Source of the DNA: Dugong dugon
Lineage: Eukaryota > Chordata > Mammalia > Sirenia > Dugongidae
DNA length: 64,000 nt
NCBI GenBank assembly: GCA_030035585.1
Contig: CM057464.1
Coordinates: forward strand, 30,521,465 to 30,585,464
Direction: 5' to 3'
The first letter of the stretch is position 1. Each line of letters begins with the position of its first letter. The notes under the pieces are model-generated. The model searched no databases. It had not been told where the DNA came from and was given only the letters and a program-made list of their open reading frames with translations. The translations under genes and the position numbers were made by a program. Positions 10,742 through 23,902 of this stretch are shown here, piece after piece.

Positions 10742-12812
10742 ACAGTTAAAATGACTCTCATACCTGAAGAGAGATTACACTTGACAAATTTTCAAGTCGT
10801 TATTCAACTTAAAAATAATAATAATAATTTTGACAATGGTGATTTATTTAATAAAAAGTTGTGATTAAACCAATTTATTTTGGTATTCGGAGAGCTAAAT
10901 AATGTCTCTATGTAGAATTTTATATGTAACTGAGATACTTATTCTACTATATTTTCCATCAAGCTAATGATTATATAAAACACCTTTAGTCCTTATTGAA
11001 TAAATCATAAGAACTCATTAGAATTGGGTTATTAGAACACTAAAATCCTGACAGAATGATCCACAGCAACAAAAACGCTTCAAGTCAGTTGTTTTCTTAA
11101 GAGAAATGTAACTGCCAGGAGCTTTCTCTGCCTACACTTGGCGATATTATTGGCATGTATAAGCAATCCCAGAACTCCTAGATTTAACTGGGATTTACAT
11201 GTGCAGAGACCTTGTGTCCCATTGTTCAGAGACTCACATTGGAATTACTGTAGGACTGTATATGATTTCACAGTAATCACCACATATCAGCATAAATATT
11301 GAATGCTGTATTCTTTCAGTGTATTAGCTCAATGAAAGCAGAACTTTCTGAAAAAAACAAAAGTAAAACAAACTTATTTTTAACTGGTCAACCAGTAAAT
11401 CTGTTAGTGGCTTTCAAATTACTCTGGGTTTCAAACTCTGTGAGTACTCTGAACCATAAACTATTAGAAAAAATATACAGTTAATATTTTGGAGGTGGAA
11501 TAACAATATTCTCTGAGTGTAGCTAAATTATCAATGAGTAGATTTTTTTTTCTACCCATCAACATGAACTACTATCATTCAAACCTATTATCTGCTATTT
11601 AGTTATCACTTTTGCACCTTTAACCACAGATTGTAATAGTAAAGCAAAGAGTATCATTTACATTCACTTGATCATATATCAACTGTAGAACAGCTGTGTA
11701 AGTATCAGCAATGTGTAAGGACCATAAAACAAGAGTAAAGAAACAGAACAGACTCCCTAATGAAGTGACATTATAAACGTGACAGAAGAAAGCGTCCACA
11801 CCAACACGTAACACAATCTTGATTATGTTGCATGCAAACACAACTGACTTCCTTAAGCACTTGCCATTCCAGGCATCTCAGAAGGTAAAAATATCTTTGG
11901 AGAGCAGACAAAACTAAAAACGATCCAAAAATTAGAGAGTGAAAAAGAGACAGTGTCTACTTGGTCTTCTTTCATTCAATAATGCTGTGTTGATGATGGT
12001 TATAGAAGTTAAGTATATAGTCCTAAGAAGAGTTTTCCAGTTTGGAACCACTTATTTGAAAAGACTGACACCACTACATGTATCATTAGTAAACTTACAA
12101 CAATTGAACTTCATGTAAATAAATAATAAATGGAAAACTATGGCTTTTTATGAAATATATCAATGTAAAAAGAATAATATTAAGCAAAATCATCAATATT
12201 GTAGCCTGGACATAGTGATTAAGAACGTATTCAGTTTTTCCCACAGAGCAGGTAATAGAAGTGTTGCTCCTTCGTAAGTAAATCAGATATTTCCTGTCTT
12301 GGGATATGACCATTCCCAGAAAAACATGCATTCCAGCTGATTTGAGTATAATATATGTTATCTCATATGTGTTTCCCCTCCCTCCGTTTCTATCTCCCTC
12401 CTCCCACCTCTTTCTCTCTCTTTCCTTATCTCTCCCTTTCTGTCTTTCTTCCTTCCTCCTTCTCTCCCTCCCTCTGTATTTCTTCCTTCCTTGCTTGCTT
12501 GCTTCAAAGAATTGACTGTTAGGCACCACTCTCTCCTTTCCAAACTTTGAACATACAATTAAAGAGGTAAAAAATTGTTAGTTAGAAAGTGACTGTCTAT
12601 GTATTATAGGTACTGTGTTAACATTTTACTGCTTTAAAAATACCTAAGAATATTCTACTCCACACTGACATCCCAAATCCCGACCACTCCAATACTATGG
12701 AACCTAAGAACTCATTCAGAATTCAAATAAGAACTTCTAAAAAAGCATCATAAATATAATGTCTGATTATATTCTTCAGGAGATGCATTAAACAATGACT
12801 AAATCAGCTATT
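10742..12812. other. Unique DNA between L1-A and an L2 fragment
   Basis: No repeat family, exon or RNA gene is recognised. The sequence is AT-rich. It contains one pyrimidine-rich low-complexity stretch at about 12372-12506, listed separately. Confidence 0.5.
12372..12506. repeat. CT-rich low-complexity tract
   Basis: About 135 bases of almost uninterrupted pyrimidine on the plus strand, built of TTTCTCTC, CCTCC and CTTCCTTGC-like runs. Reading frames on both strands across it (Ser/Leu/Phe-rich or Arg/Glu/Gly-rich) are composition artefacts. Confidence 0.85.
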
Positions 12813-12925
12813 TTGTAAGCTCCTTGAGGACCAAAACCATGTCTAATTCATGGTTCCATTTAAAATACCTGGTATAGTGTCTGACACAGAGCAATCTCTT
12901 AATAAATAGCAGCTGAATGAATAAA
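12813..12925 (+). mobile_element. L2 LINE 3'-end fragment
   Basis: The sequence follows the L2 3' end in order: AGCTCCTTGAGG, a poorly conserved middle, CTGGTATAGTGTCTGACACA, and AATAAATAGCAGCTGAATGA. It is old and diverged, as expected for L2. Confidence 0.7.
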
Positions 12926-13667
12926 TTTAACATTTATTTGTTTCTAACAACAGATCATTGTACTTAGTATGTTAAAATTAATCACCACCTATATATTGGT
13001 ATTATGCTTTAAAAACACTAAGTGGATATTCTAATTCCCCCTTTAAATCATATGGTTTTGCTTACATTTGGCAAACCTAAAGCAAGTGGAGCATATGCAT
13101 GTGAACAAAGATACAAAGTAATGGGATGACAAAATAAACACCAAATATTCATAATGTACTAAATATACATGAGGCTCATGAGGCACCTGATCTTCATGAA
13201 GTCTTAAATCAACTACTCAACTACTCATTGGTGATACCCATTCTGGCCCCACGTGTCCTTTTCTTGGGGCACGTAGATAAAATGCTGTGGCTGCTCCACA
13301 GATCACTGACAATTTATGTCTATGAACTCTAACCAGATGTACCTGCCCCTGGGTCTATGATAAGCAAACATGAATGTTGGCCTCAAATATCTTCCATCTG
13401 TTAGAACTCCTTGAGAAACCTCAACTCTGGTCCTGGTAACCACATCATCATTGTGGAATGCTTATGCATCAGAGAAAGAGGTGGAGTATAGGGACATTAC
13501 ATAACCTAGAATTCAGATAGAATGGGTGAATTACTCCACTTCTTTCCCCTTGCTTCTCACTTTGTGGTTTTTAATTAAATAAACCATGTGGTTCATTCTT
13601 CTCAATTCAGTATTTGAGATTTGTTTCATGACTTGGGGTATAACTTGCATGGCAGTATATTTGGTGG

Positions 13668-13863
13668 CCATCTGGGTGGCACAAATGGTTAAGTGTTCAG
13701 CTATTAATGAAAGGTTGGTGGTTCAAGTCCACCCAGAGAAACCTCGGAAGAAAGGACTGGAGGCCTATATCTGAAAAATAAGTTATTGAAAACCCTATGG
13801 CGCACAGTTTTACTCTACACACATGGGGTCATCATGAGTCAGAATTGACTCAGGGACAACTGG
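13668..13863 (+). mobile_element. AfroSINE
   Basis: A tRNA-derived head (GGGTGGCACAAATGGTTAAG, with B-box GGTTCAAGTCC at about 13721) is followed by the typical AfroSINE body. The tail (CATCATGAGTCAGAATTGAC) resembles the 3' end of the RTE LINE in this window. RNA polymerase III would transcribe such a SINE and RTE proteins would presumably mobilise it. This copy has many substitutions. Confidence 0.85.
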
Positions 13864-14934
13864 TAGGTGTACTTAGAGGCTACCATTGCATCAGGGTAGA
13901 ATAGGAGAAAAGCAGACATGGAGTTTGAGAGATGAGGGGTCAGAAATGAGAGAAGAGTGATGACATAACTTGAGAAGGATGTAAGTCAATGCTGCCAGAA
14001 GCCATATTAAAAAAAAAAAAAAAAATCACTGAAAGGATGATTGGAGTAGATTAGCCTGAGGTTCAGATTCTGGCTTGTCTGGCTTCCTACGGTCTTCACA
14101 GGGCCTACAGCAGAATTGAGAAGGCTGTCAGACCAAAAATCTGTCCGGTTAGACAGAGAGGCCAAGGGTCAGGAAACTTCCTGACCTAAGGCTAACATTA
14201 GACAAAACAGTGGTCTGCAGTTTATAACACAAAATACCCTAAATACCAGATGAGACCAGTCACACCTCTGCAACCTCATCAGATAAGGGCCAGGAACCTC
14301 ATCAGATAAGACACTAGAGAGAGATAGTAAAAGAATCAACTTTATTGCTCTTACCTAGATATGGTGGAGATGAACAGGCCATGGAGGAATCTGTAAGATA
14401 GAACGTTTACACATGACAGGCAAAATCATTCAAGAAACTATTAAATCCCCTACAAGTTAAGATACTATTGATTGAGCAAGTTCAAAACTTTTATTTGTTT
14501 TTCCACAGCTACCATAAGGCATGGGAGCATGTAACGAAAATGATATTGAAAAAAGAAGCCATATTTTCTCTGCACATATGAATAGTGTGTGCAAATTTTT
14601 GACCCCTTTTACATGGCTTACAAAAATACACTTGCTCTTTCTGCAATAATATAGAATCAATGAGTTATAAAAATCGAGCTAATCATCTAAAGATCAGTAT
14701 TCAGGAAGTTTATATAGTTCCATCTATTGACTAAAATCTTTGCTTAAACATTTGCAATAACTTAGAATTTACTACTTCACAAGTAAGCCTGCTTGATTTT
14801 TTTGATAGCTATATTTCTTAAAAGGTACTTTTTTTTATATTTACTCAAAATTTACCTCTCTGTAATTCCATTTCTTGCTGATAGTTCTGATGAACTTTGG
14901 TGCAAAGAGAATAAATGTGTATTCTTATCCGTAT
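13864..14934. other. Mostly unique DNA; possible old LTR fragment near 14060-14345
   Basis: An A-run of about 18 bases lies at 14009-14026. Between about 14060 and 14345, the minus strand reads like an LTR end, with AATAAA near 14343 and repeated ATCAGATAAG motifs, but I cannot place it in a family. Nothing else is recognised. Confidence 0.3.
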
Positions 14935-15010
14935 TTATTCAGCAAACATTTATTGAAAGCCTATTTTACAGCACTGCATACTACATGCTGGAGGCTGCTA
15001 TAAAAACTTA
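14935..15010 (-). mobile_element. L2 LINE fragment
   Basis: ATTCAGCAAACATTTATTGA followed by GCACTGCATACTACATGCTG is the reverse complement of the familiar L2 3' region. The fragment is short and diverged. Confidence 0.6.
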
Positions 15011-15039
15011 AAAATCATTATAGGTGCTTCTGGTTCAGA

Positions 15040-15563
15040 TACTGGTATCTCAAAAGACCAGTACTCTCATCCTAACAAATAAAATAAGCTAGATAGGTTA
15101 TATAAACATAATTTTTAAAAGCCATCAGAGAGATGAAAACCCACACAAATCTAGTGAAACTAAACTCCAGAAAATGACAAGTCCTTTACAAGAGAGGAAA
15201 AAAATACTAGCTGCTATTATGACTGAACAAAATGGCATGGGGATGAAGAATTTGCCATATATGGGGTCAAGGAGAAAGCAGTGAAACACTTATCCAACTT
15301 TTAATGGCCATGTGTGGGCTAACACAGCAGGTTTGAACCCAGAAGAATCCCAAATACCCACAGATCCTTACCAAGTACTTGAGTCAGTGTACTAAAAAAC
15401 CAGGCAGGGAAGGAGAATTGAGAAAAACACTTACAGGTTCTTTGAGATTTTACCTAAGGAAGTTGTTGACAAATACCTCCCTCAGACAATACAAGCCTCA
15501 CAGAGTGAAGGGCAGCCACAGATGATCTCAAAAGGCCAAGGATGGCTCATAAGGGCAAACAGC
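15040..15563 (+). mobile_element. Old L1M/HAL1-like 5' region, left part
   Basis: A degraded A-rich segment directly upstream of L1-B. Its right-hand continuation (22770-23240, then 25921-26480) is clearly L1M/HAL1 ORF1-like, so I infer that this is its 5'UTR, separated by the L1-B insertion. The identification is by resemblance and position only. Confidence 0.45.
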
Positions 15564-16937
15564 GGAGGCATGGAAAACCTGGTGGAGTAGTTAGATGCTT
15601 CCTATATCCCTCTTATGACCTGGAAAGAGAAGTGATTTGATTCTATATGAATATCTAGGAGCCCTGAACAAGGCAAAGTTGAGAAATCTGTCTGAGTGCC
15701 ACGGGAGAGGGAGACCATTTGGAAGAAGTGAAAAGGGCCAGAGCTGCGATGGCTAAACTGCAGTGCCATAGCCACGCTGTTCTACAGTTAAGCAGGCAAA
15801 CAGCTGTGCTGTGCACACTCTTGGGAAGGAGTTTCCACACTGAGAGAGAACCGGCAGCAGAGATTCTGCTTGGACACTCCGAACCAGTGAAAAGCAGCTC
15901 CAAAGAGGCTAAGATAAGTACATGGGTGCATCCTTTCATGGGGATTAAAAAATGCCTATTTGGGAAAAACCTCTTTCCCTTTTACCTCCTCACTCCACAC
16001 TCTGCACCTGGAGTCTGATGGGCTGGAAATAGAGCCCAAAAGGTGCCCTGACCTATTCTCCTGGCCTTGGAGAGGGAAAAAATTAGCTACTGGCTCCTGT
16101 AAGCCAGGAACACAGGGTAGGCACAGCTCCTTTGCTAGGCACAGGTATCAGGGGTCCACACACTCTGAGTGCCTTACACCCCTCTATAGACTTGTTGGGA
16201 CTCATCTCAATGACGTTAGTCCTCACTACCACAGTACAACAGGGCAGACATCTGAAGTTTAACTTCAACTGCTTCAGCTGTGAACTGGCAGATTTGTAAC
16301 CCTCGAAACAGCCCTGACCCTTAAGTAGGCACTTTTATCAATCTAGAGCAGGGGTTTGAGGACTAGTGGTAGCACCTAAAGCACCTAGTCATCTACTACA
16401 GGAGTCCAAGAAAAAGTGGTACCTGAGAGTCTTTACTACCAACAGAGTGGGGTGCTCATAGTCCAGCTGCAAAACTCACCTACCTACTCACCCTAGAGAA
16501 TAGGGACACACTTTCCTTTCAGACTCTCAGGGGCAGCCATCAGCCCCCAGCCTGGCTCAGCACATAAACCTCTACCACAGCCAGAGTCCAGTGCCTGCAC
16601 CAATCACCCATGCCTCTCTAGGACTGGGGATGAGGGCCTGCATCACACACACTTGGTGACCGACTACCTAAACACCCGAGCTAAACCCATATAGGAAAAT
16701 TTAACAGACCCATGTGTGCACATACTTAGTTACAGGACTAATTAGCTGCTGACAGGATGTTAGTGATCCGAAGGTGTCAAAAATCAAACTGGTGCACACG
16801 AGCAGCCTATCTGGGCATATCAAAACAAAACAAAATAAGAAGCTAGGTTTTACTAAGCAAATACAAAATAAAATTATAATAAATCATTGGTGGCTCAGAG
16901 ACAATAGTCAATATCAAGTCACATTAAGAGGCAGTCC
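15564..16937 (+). promoter_or_regulatory. L1-B 5'UTR (inferred promoter)
   Basis: About 1.37 kb that aligns along its length with the L1-C 5'UTR (36107-37525) and shows no resemblance to the 5'UTR of L1-A/D. The YY1-like start block seen in L1-C (CAAGATGG) is degraded here to GGAAAACC. Promoter function is inferred from the element class, not from a motif. Confidence 0.6.
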
Positions 16938-17903
16938 ATGATGGCTTCAGCAAGCTCCCAAAACAAAGAATCAATAAATTCTCTGGAGGAAGAGAAATTG
17001 GAATTACCAGAGGCAGAACACAAAAGATTAATATACAGAACTCTTCTAGAAATAAGAAAGGAAATTTGAAAGAATACAGAAAGAGCCAGGGAACATACAG
17101 ACACAGTAGTAGCGGACCTTAAAAAAGTTATTTGAGAACATAATGCCAAATTTAATAGGCTGCAAGAATCCACAGAGAGACAGCAATCAGAAATCCAGAA
17201 GATTAACAATAAAATTTCAGAATTAGACAACTCAATAGAAAATCATAGGAAAAGAATTGAGGCAGTAGAAGTTAGAATTACTGACATTGAAGATAAAGTT
17301 CTTGATGCCAACTTATTTGAGGAAAAATCAGATAAAAGAATTAAAAAGAATGAAGAAACTCTAAAAGTCATGTGGCACTCTATCAAGAGAAATAACATAT
17401 GAATGATTGGAGTACCAGAACAGGGGGGGATAACAGAAAATATAGAGAAAATTGTTGAAGATTTGTTGACAGAAAACTTCCCTGATATCATGAAAGATAA
17501 GAAGATATCTATCCAAGATGCTCATCAAACCCCACATAAGGTAGATTCCAAAAGAAAGTCAACAAGACATATTATAATCAAACTTATCAAAACCAAAGAT
17601 AAACAGAGAATTTTAACAATGGCTAAGGATAAAAGAAAAGTCACCTACAAAGGAGAGTCAATTAGAATAAGCTTGGACTACTCAGCAGAAACCACGCAGG
17701 CTAGAAAGCAATGGGATGACCTATTTAAAGCCTTGAAGGAGAATAACTGTCAGCCAAGAATTATATATCCAGCAAAACTGTCTCTAAAATATGATGGCGA
17801 AATTAGGGCATTTCCAGATAAACAGAAGTTCAGGAAATTTCCAAAGACCAAACCAAAATTACAAGAAATACTAAAGGGAGTCCTATGGTTAGATAATCAA
17901 TAA
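16938..17903 (+). pseudogene. L1-B ORF1 remnant
   Basis: The start is ATG at 16938, giving MMASASSQNKESINSLEEEK, with an in-frame stop about 45 codons later. The last 166 codons (17403-17903) are open and hold the RRM-like and C-terminal domain (KKISIQDAHQTPHKVDSKRK; ARKQWDDLFKALKENNCQPR; YPAKLSLKYDGEIRAF). The N-terminal coiled-coil part matches L1-C and not L1-D. Confidence 0.8.
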
Positions 17904-18349
17904 CACCAGCTAACAATGCAAGACTAGAACACAAGACATAGCAACCAGGTATTGACTCAGATACGGATATCAAAAATACATCAAAACTGAAACACTTAAA
18001 ATAGGGAAACAGATACCAATATGTAAAAAATGATAATATTAAAACAAAAAAAGAGGGACTTAAAAAATGGAGACACTGATTTTCTGTATGGAGGGGAAGT
18101 GAAGGCGATATAAAGTAATAAAAGACTGGTATAAACTTAGAAAAATAGGGGTAAATATTAAGGTAACCACAAAGGAATCTAACAATCCTAAAAATCAAAA
18201 TAAAAAAGTAGAAAAACATAAAGACCCAGCAAACACAAAATCTACAACAAAGAAAAAGATGAAAAAAAATACATAAAGAAAAACGACTCAGCACAGAAAA
18301 TTGAGGATAACAAAGAAACTGTGAACAACACACAAAAAGAGATATCAGG

Positions 18350-21300
18350 ATGATAGCACTAAACTTGTACCTGTCAATAATTATGCTGAATGTAAATGGA
18401 CTTAATGCACCAATAAAGAGACGGAGAGTGGCCGATAGGAAAAAAGCATGATCCATCTATATGCTACCTACAAGAGATGCGCCTTAGGCTTAAAGACACG
18501 AACAGGCTAAAACTCAAAGGATGGAAAAAAATATATTAAGCAAACAACACCCAAAAAAGAGTAGGAGTGGCAATATTAATCTCTGACAAAATAGACTTTA
18601 AAGTAAAATCCACCACAAAGGATAAGGAAGGGCACTATATAATGATTAAAGGCTCAATACACCAGGAGGACATAACTATAATAAATATTTATGCACCCAA
18701 CAACAGGGCTCCAAAATACATAAAACAAGCACTAACAGCACTGAAAAGAGAGATAGACAGCTCTACAATAGTAGCAGGAGACTTCAACACGCCAGATTTG
18801 GCGAAGGACAGAACATACAGAAAGAAGCTGGAAAAAAAAAAAAAAAAAGCGGAAGAGCTAAATGCTACAATCAACCAACTTGATCTCATAGACATATACT
18901 GAACACTCAACCCAACAGCAGGCAGGTGTACTTTCTTCTCCAATGTGCACATGGAACATTCTCCAGAATAGACCACATATTAGGTCATAAAGCAAGCCTT
19001 AACAAAATCCAAAACATCGAAATATTACAAAGCGTCTTTTCTGACAATAAAGCCATAAAAGTGGAAATCAACAACACAAAAAGCAAGAAAAAAAAAATTA
19101 AACACATGTAAACTGAACAACACCTTGCTCATATACTACTGGGTTATAGAAGAAATTAAAGATGGAATAAACAAATTCATAGAATTAAATGAGAATGAAA
19201 ACACATCCTACCAGAACCTTTGGGACACAGCAAAAGCAGTGCTCAGAGGTCAGTTTATAGCAGTAAATGCACACATCCAAAAAGAAGAAAGGGTCATAAT
19301 CAAAGCATTAACCCTACAACTGGAACAAGTAGAAAGAGAGCAGCAAAAGAAGCCCTCAGGCATCAGAAGAAAGGAAATAATAAGAATTAGAGCAGAATTA
19401 AATGAAGTAGAGAATAGAAAAACAATTGAAAGAGTTACCAAGACCAAAAGCTGGTTCTTTGAAAAGATCAACAAAATTGATAAACCATTGGCTTAACTGA
19501 CAAAAGAAAAACAGGAAAGGAAGCAGATAACCCATATAAGAAATGAGATGGGTGATATCACAACAGACCAAACTGAAATTAAAAGAATCATGACAGAATA
19601 CTATGAAAAATTATATTCTGACAAACTTGAAAACCTACAGGAAATGGACAAATTTCTAGAAACTCACTCCCTACCTAAACTAACACAAACAGAGGTAGAA
19701 CAACTAAATAAACCTGATAACAAAAGAAGAGATTGAAAAGGTAATTAAAAAACTCCCAACAGAAAAACAGCCCTGGCCTGGATGGCTTCACTGGAGAATT
19801 ATACCAAACTTTCACAGAAGAGATAACACCACTTCTACTAAAGGTATTTCAGAGCATAGAAAAGGATGGAGTACTCCCAAACTAATTCTATGAAGCCAGC
19901 ATAACCCTGATACCAAAACCAGGTAAAGACACCACAAAAAAAGAAAATTACAGACCAATATCCCTCATGAACGTTGATGCAAAAATACACAACAAAATTT
20001 TAGCCAATAGAATTAAGCAACACATCAAAAAAATAATTCACCATGACAAAGTGGGATTTATACCAGGTATGCAGGGATGGTTCAACATTAGAAACACAAT
20101 CAACATAATCTATCACATAAATAAAACAAAAGACAAAAACTACATGATGTCATCAATCAATGCAGAAAAGGCATTGACAAAGTCCAACACCCATTCATGA
20201 TAAAAACTCTCAACAAAATAGGAAGAGAAGGGAAATTCCACAACATAATTATTGGTGTCTATACCAACCCAACAGCCAACATTACCCTGAATGGAGAGAC
20301 TTTGAAAACATTCCCCTTGAGAACAGGAACCAGACAAAGATGCCCTTTATCACCACTATTATTCAATATTATGCTGGAGGTCCTAGCCAGAGTAGTTAGG
20401 CTAGAAAAAGAAATAAATAGGTAGGGAAGAAGTCAAAGTATCTCTATTCCCAGATGATATGACCTTATACACAGAAAACCCCAAGGAATCCACAAGAAAA
20501 CTTCTGGAACTGATAGAAGAATTCAGCAAAGTTTCAGGATACAAGATAAACATACAAAAATCAGTTGGATTCCTTTACACCAACAAAGAGAACCTTGAAG
20601 GGGAAATTACCAAATCAATACCATTTACAATAGCCCCCAAGAAGATAAAATACTTAGGAATAAATCTAACCAGAGATGTAAAAGATCTTTACAGAGAAAA
20701 CTACAAGACACTACTGGAAGAAACCAAAGAGACCTGCATAAGTGGAAAAATATACCTTGCTCATGGATAGGTAGACTAAATATAGTGAAGATGTCAATCT
20801 TACCCAAAGCAATCTACAGATACAATGCAATCCCGATCCAAATTCGAGCAGCATTTTTTAATGAGATGGAGAAAAAAATCACCAAATTCATATGGAAAGG
20901 GAAGATGCCCTGAATAAATAAAATATTACTCATGAAGAAGAATAAAGTGGGAGGCCTTACACTACCTGATTTTAGGACCTATTATACTGCCACAGTAGTC
21001 AAGACAGCCTGGGTACTGGTACAACAACAGATACATAGACCAGTGGAACAGAGTTGAGAATCCAGCTATAAGCTCATCCACCTATGAACAGCTAATATTT
21101 GACAAAGGCCCAAAGTCCCTTACTTGGGGAAAAGACAATCTCTTTAACAAATGGTGCTGACATAATTGGATACCTATGTGCAAAAAAAAAAAAAAACTGA
21201 AACAAGACCCATATCTTACACCATGTACAAAAACTTACTCAAAATGGATCAGAGACTTAAATATAAAATCGAAAATGATAAAGATCATGGAAGAAAAAAT

Positions 21301-22183
21301 AGGGACAATCCTTGGAGCCCTAATACATTACATAAACACAATACAAACCATAAGTAACAATGCACAAGCACCAGAAGAGACACTAGATAAATGGGAGCTC
21401 CTAAAAATCAAACACTTATGCTCATCAAAAGACTTCACCAAAAGAGTTAAAAGACAACCTACAGACTGGGAAAAATTTTTTGGCTACAATAAATCCGATC
21501 AGCGTTTACTATCTAAAATCTGCAAGATACTGCAAAACCTCAACAGCAAAAAGACAAATAGCCCAATTAAAAAATGGGCAAAGGATATGAACAGGCACTT
21601 CACCAAAGAAGATATTCAGGCAGCTAACAGACACATGAAGAAATGCTCACGATCATTAGCCATTAGAGAAATTCAGATCAAAACTACAATGAGATATCAT
21701 CTCACCCCAACAAGGCTAGCATTAATCCAAAAAACAGAAAATAACAAATGCTGGAGAGGAAGTGGAGAGACTGGAACACTTATACACTGTTGGTGGGAAT
21801 GTAAAATGGTACAACCACTTTGAAAATCGATTTGGTGCCTCCTTAAAAAGCTAGAAATAGAAGTACCATACAACCCAGCTATCCTGATCCTTCGAATATA
21901 TCCTAGAGAAACAAGAGCCATCACATGAATAGATATATGCACACCCATGTTCATCGCAGCACTGTTCACAATAGCAAAAAGATGGAAGCAACCTAAGTGC
22001 CCATTGATGGATGAATGGATAAACAAACTATGGTAGATCCACACAATGGAATATTATGCAATGATAAAGAACAATGATGAAGCTGTAAAACATGGTATAA
22101 CATGGTGGAAGCTGGAACTTATTATGCTGAGTGAATTTAGTCAGTCACAGAAGGACAAATACTATATAAGACCACTATTATAA
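18350..22183 (+). pseudogene. L1-B ORF2 remnant
   Basis: The start codon at 18350 and the terminal RPLL-stop at 22181-22183 define the former ORF. Endonuclease sequence ([20 protein letters not shown] and VAGDFNTP, 18567-18902) and reverse-transcriptase sequence ([20 protein letters not shown], 19967-20200; [20 protein letters not shown], near 20335) are visible. The catalytic pair reads FPDD near 20450, so both Asp residues remain. Stops, frameshifts and A-run slippage (for example 18833-18848) break the frame into at least ten pieces. Confidence 0.85.
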
Positions 22184-22769
22184 GAACTAAAGAAAAGGTT
22201 TAAACACAGAAGAAAACATTCTTTGATGGTTACTGGGGTGGGGAGTGAGGGTGAGGGTTATTCACTAACTAGATAGTAGATAAGAATCATCTTAGGTGAA
22301 GGGAAGGACAGCACACACTACAGGGGAAGCCAGCACAACTGGACTAAACCAAAGCTAAGAAGTTTCCTCAATACAATCAAATACTTTGAGAGACAGAGTA
22401 GCAGGGATGTGGGGTCTGGGGACCATGCTCTCAGGGGACATCTATGTCAATTAGCATAACAAAGCTTATGAAGAAAATGTTCTGCATCCTACTTTGGTGA
22501 GTGACGTCTTGGGTCTTAAAAGCTTGCAAGCAGCCATCTAAGATGCATCAATTGGTCCCAACCACTTGGAGTAAAGGAGAATGAAGAAAACCAAAGACAC
22601 AAGGAAAGTATTAGCCCAAGAGATAGAATGGGCCACATAAACCAGAGACTTCATCAGCCTGAGACCAGAAGAACTAGATGGTTCTCGGCTACCACCAGTG
22701 AATGTTCTGACAGGGAACACAACAGAGGGTCCCTGATGGAGCAGTAGAACGATGGGATGCAGAACTCAA

Positions 22770-23240
22770 AAGGAAAGAGTCAATGGAAGCAGAATCAGAA
22801 AAAGGCACTGATTTTAGAAATAGCAATGGACTTTAAATTGACTATAAAGAAACGCTAAAGAATCTAGAAGAAAGTGGGAAGCATGTATAAGATATCTGAA
22901 TTTTAGCAGAGGTGTTGAAACTATAAATGGAATCAAATGAAAATGCTAGAAATGAAAAATATAGTATAAGAAAACAAAGTTCAATTTATCACCTTAAGAG
23001 TAGATTGCATAAAGTAAGAAAAAGATAGACAAACATGAAAGAAAGTAAATAGAAAATACATAAACTGAAACAAAAAGAGAAAAAAAGAAATTAAAAAAGA
23101 AAAAGAACAAAACATCCAAATTTTGTGAAACAATTTCAAATAGTGTATGTTATGCATAATTGGAGTCCCAGAAGGAAATGACAGAATTTGACCAAAGAAA
23201 TACTTGAAGAAATAATAAACCCACATGTCAAGAAACCTAG
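22770..23240 (+). mobile_element. Old L1M/HAL1-like ORF1 region, middle part
   Basis: Segments such as AATGCTAGAAATGAAAAATA and GGAGTCCCAGAAGGAAATGA match the remembered mammalian L1M/HAL1 ORF1 region in order. The sequence stops at CCTAG (23240), where the ERVL LTR begins. It resumes at 25921 with CACCCAGTAAACACCAAAGA in the correct continuation. Confidence 0.65.
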
Positions 23241-23847
23241 TGTGATGGTTAAGATAGTGTGCCAACTTGGTTGGTCCATGATTCTCAGTGTTTATATGCG
23301 ATCACTCCCATGATTGAATAAGCTGTGAGTAGTCAATCAGATGAAAGGGAGTTTCCTTGGTGGTGTGGCCTGCATCTGAATATAAGCAGACATTCTGGCT
23401 TTATGCTCACTCTGGATCCTGCGGCTGCATCCTGTCGTGTCACCTCTGCTTCTTGGGACTTGAGCTGTCAGCTTATCTGCTGAACTTGGGGTTCATCAAC
23501 TTTCACAGCCTGTGAGTGGAGCCATGCTCTCTGACCTGTCAATCCTAGGTTTGCCAGCCCCTACAGCTACGTGAATCAGGAGAAACCTTGCGGTCTTGCC
23601 TGCCGATCTTGGAGTTTGTCGACCTTCACAGCCTGTGAACGGGAGCCCTGCTCTCTGACCTGCTGGTCCTGTGCTCACCAGCTTCTGCAGCTGTGTGAAT
23701 TGGGAGAGGCCTCTACCCTGATCCATGGACTTGGTACATTCTAGCCTCTACAATCGCATGAGCTATTTCCTTGATATAAATCCCTCTCTCTATATATATA
23801 TATTCACTTTACTGGTTTTGCTTCTCTAGAGAACCCAGCCTAAGACA
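23241..23847 (+). repeat. ERVL 5' LTR (MLT2-like)
   Basis: It begins TGTGATGGTTAAGATAGTGT and ends CCTAAGACA. It contains the GTGCCAACTTGG block and the CTACAATCGCATGAGC block near the 3' end, followed by a TATA repeat at 23790-23806. Both blocks are typical of MLT2/ERVL LTRs. No poly(A) signal is clear. The LTR contains an internal imperfect repeat of the type TTCACAGCCTGTGA at 23502 and 23626. Confidence 0.8.
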
Positions 23848-23849
23848 TT

Positions 23850-23867
23850 TGGTACCAAGAGTGGTTC
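23850..23867 (+). other. Primer-binding site for tRNA-Leu
   Basis: TGGTACCAAGAGTGGTTC lies two bases after the LTR end. It is near-complementary to the 3' end of tRNA-Leu, the primer that names ERV-L. The first eight bases match fully, with mismatches further in. Confidence 0.85.
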
Positions 23868-23902
23868 TAGGGAAATAAAATTATAAGGATGAGTTTTCTA
23901 AA

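Larger units (their letters stand above)
15564..22769 (+). mobile_element. L1-B: near full-length LINE-1, B/C type, lacking its 3' end
   Basis: The order is 5'UTR (15564-16937), ORF1 (16938-17903), spacer, ORF2 (18350-22183) and partial 3'UTR (to about 22769). The 5' start (GGAGGCATGGAAAACCTGGT) aligns with the complete 5' end of L1-C. The similarity to L1-C stops near 22769 at AGCAGAACTCAAA. About 450 bp of 3'UTR and the poly(A) tail present in L1-C are missing, and old L1M sequence follows directly. No clear target-site duplication is visible. Multiple stops and frameshifts make it inactive. Confidence 0.85.

Noticed and set aside
12306-12515. Ser/Leu/Pro-rich frame and its Arg/Glu-rich counterpart on the other strand
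   Set aside because: Both are translations of a CT-rich low-complexity tract.
14060-14345. An LTR on the minus strand with repeated ATCAGATAAG and AATAAA
   Set aside because: No TG...CA ends, target-site duplication or second copy in the window. Mentioned only as a possibility.
18689-18976. Hydrophobic minus-strand frame in L1-B, and similar ones in the other L1 copies
   Set aside because: Each lies antisense to an ORF2 segment and has a counterpart only because the L1 copies are homologous.
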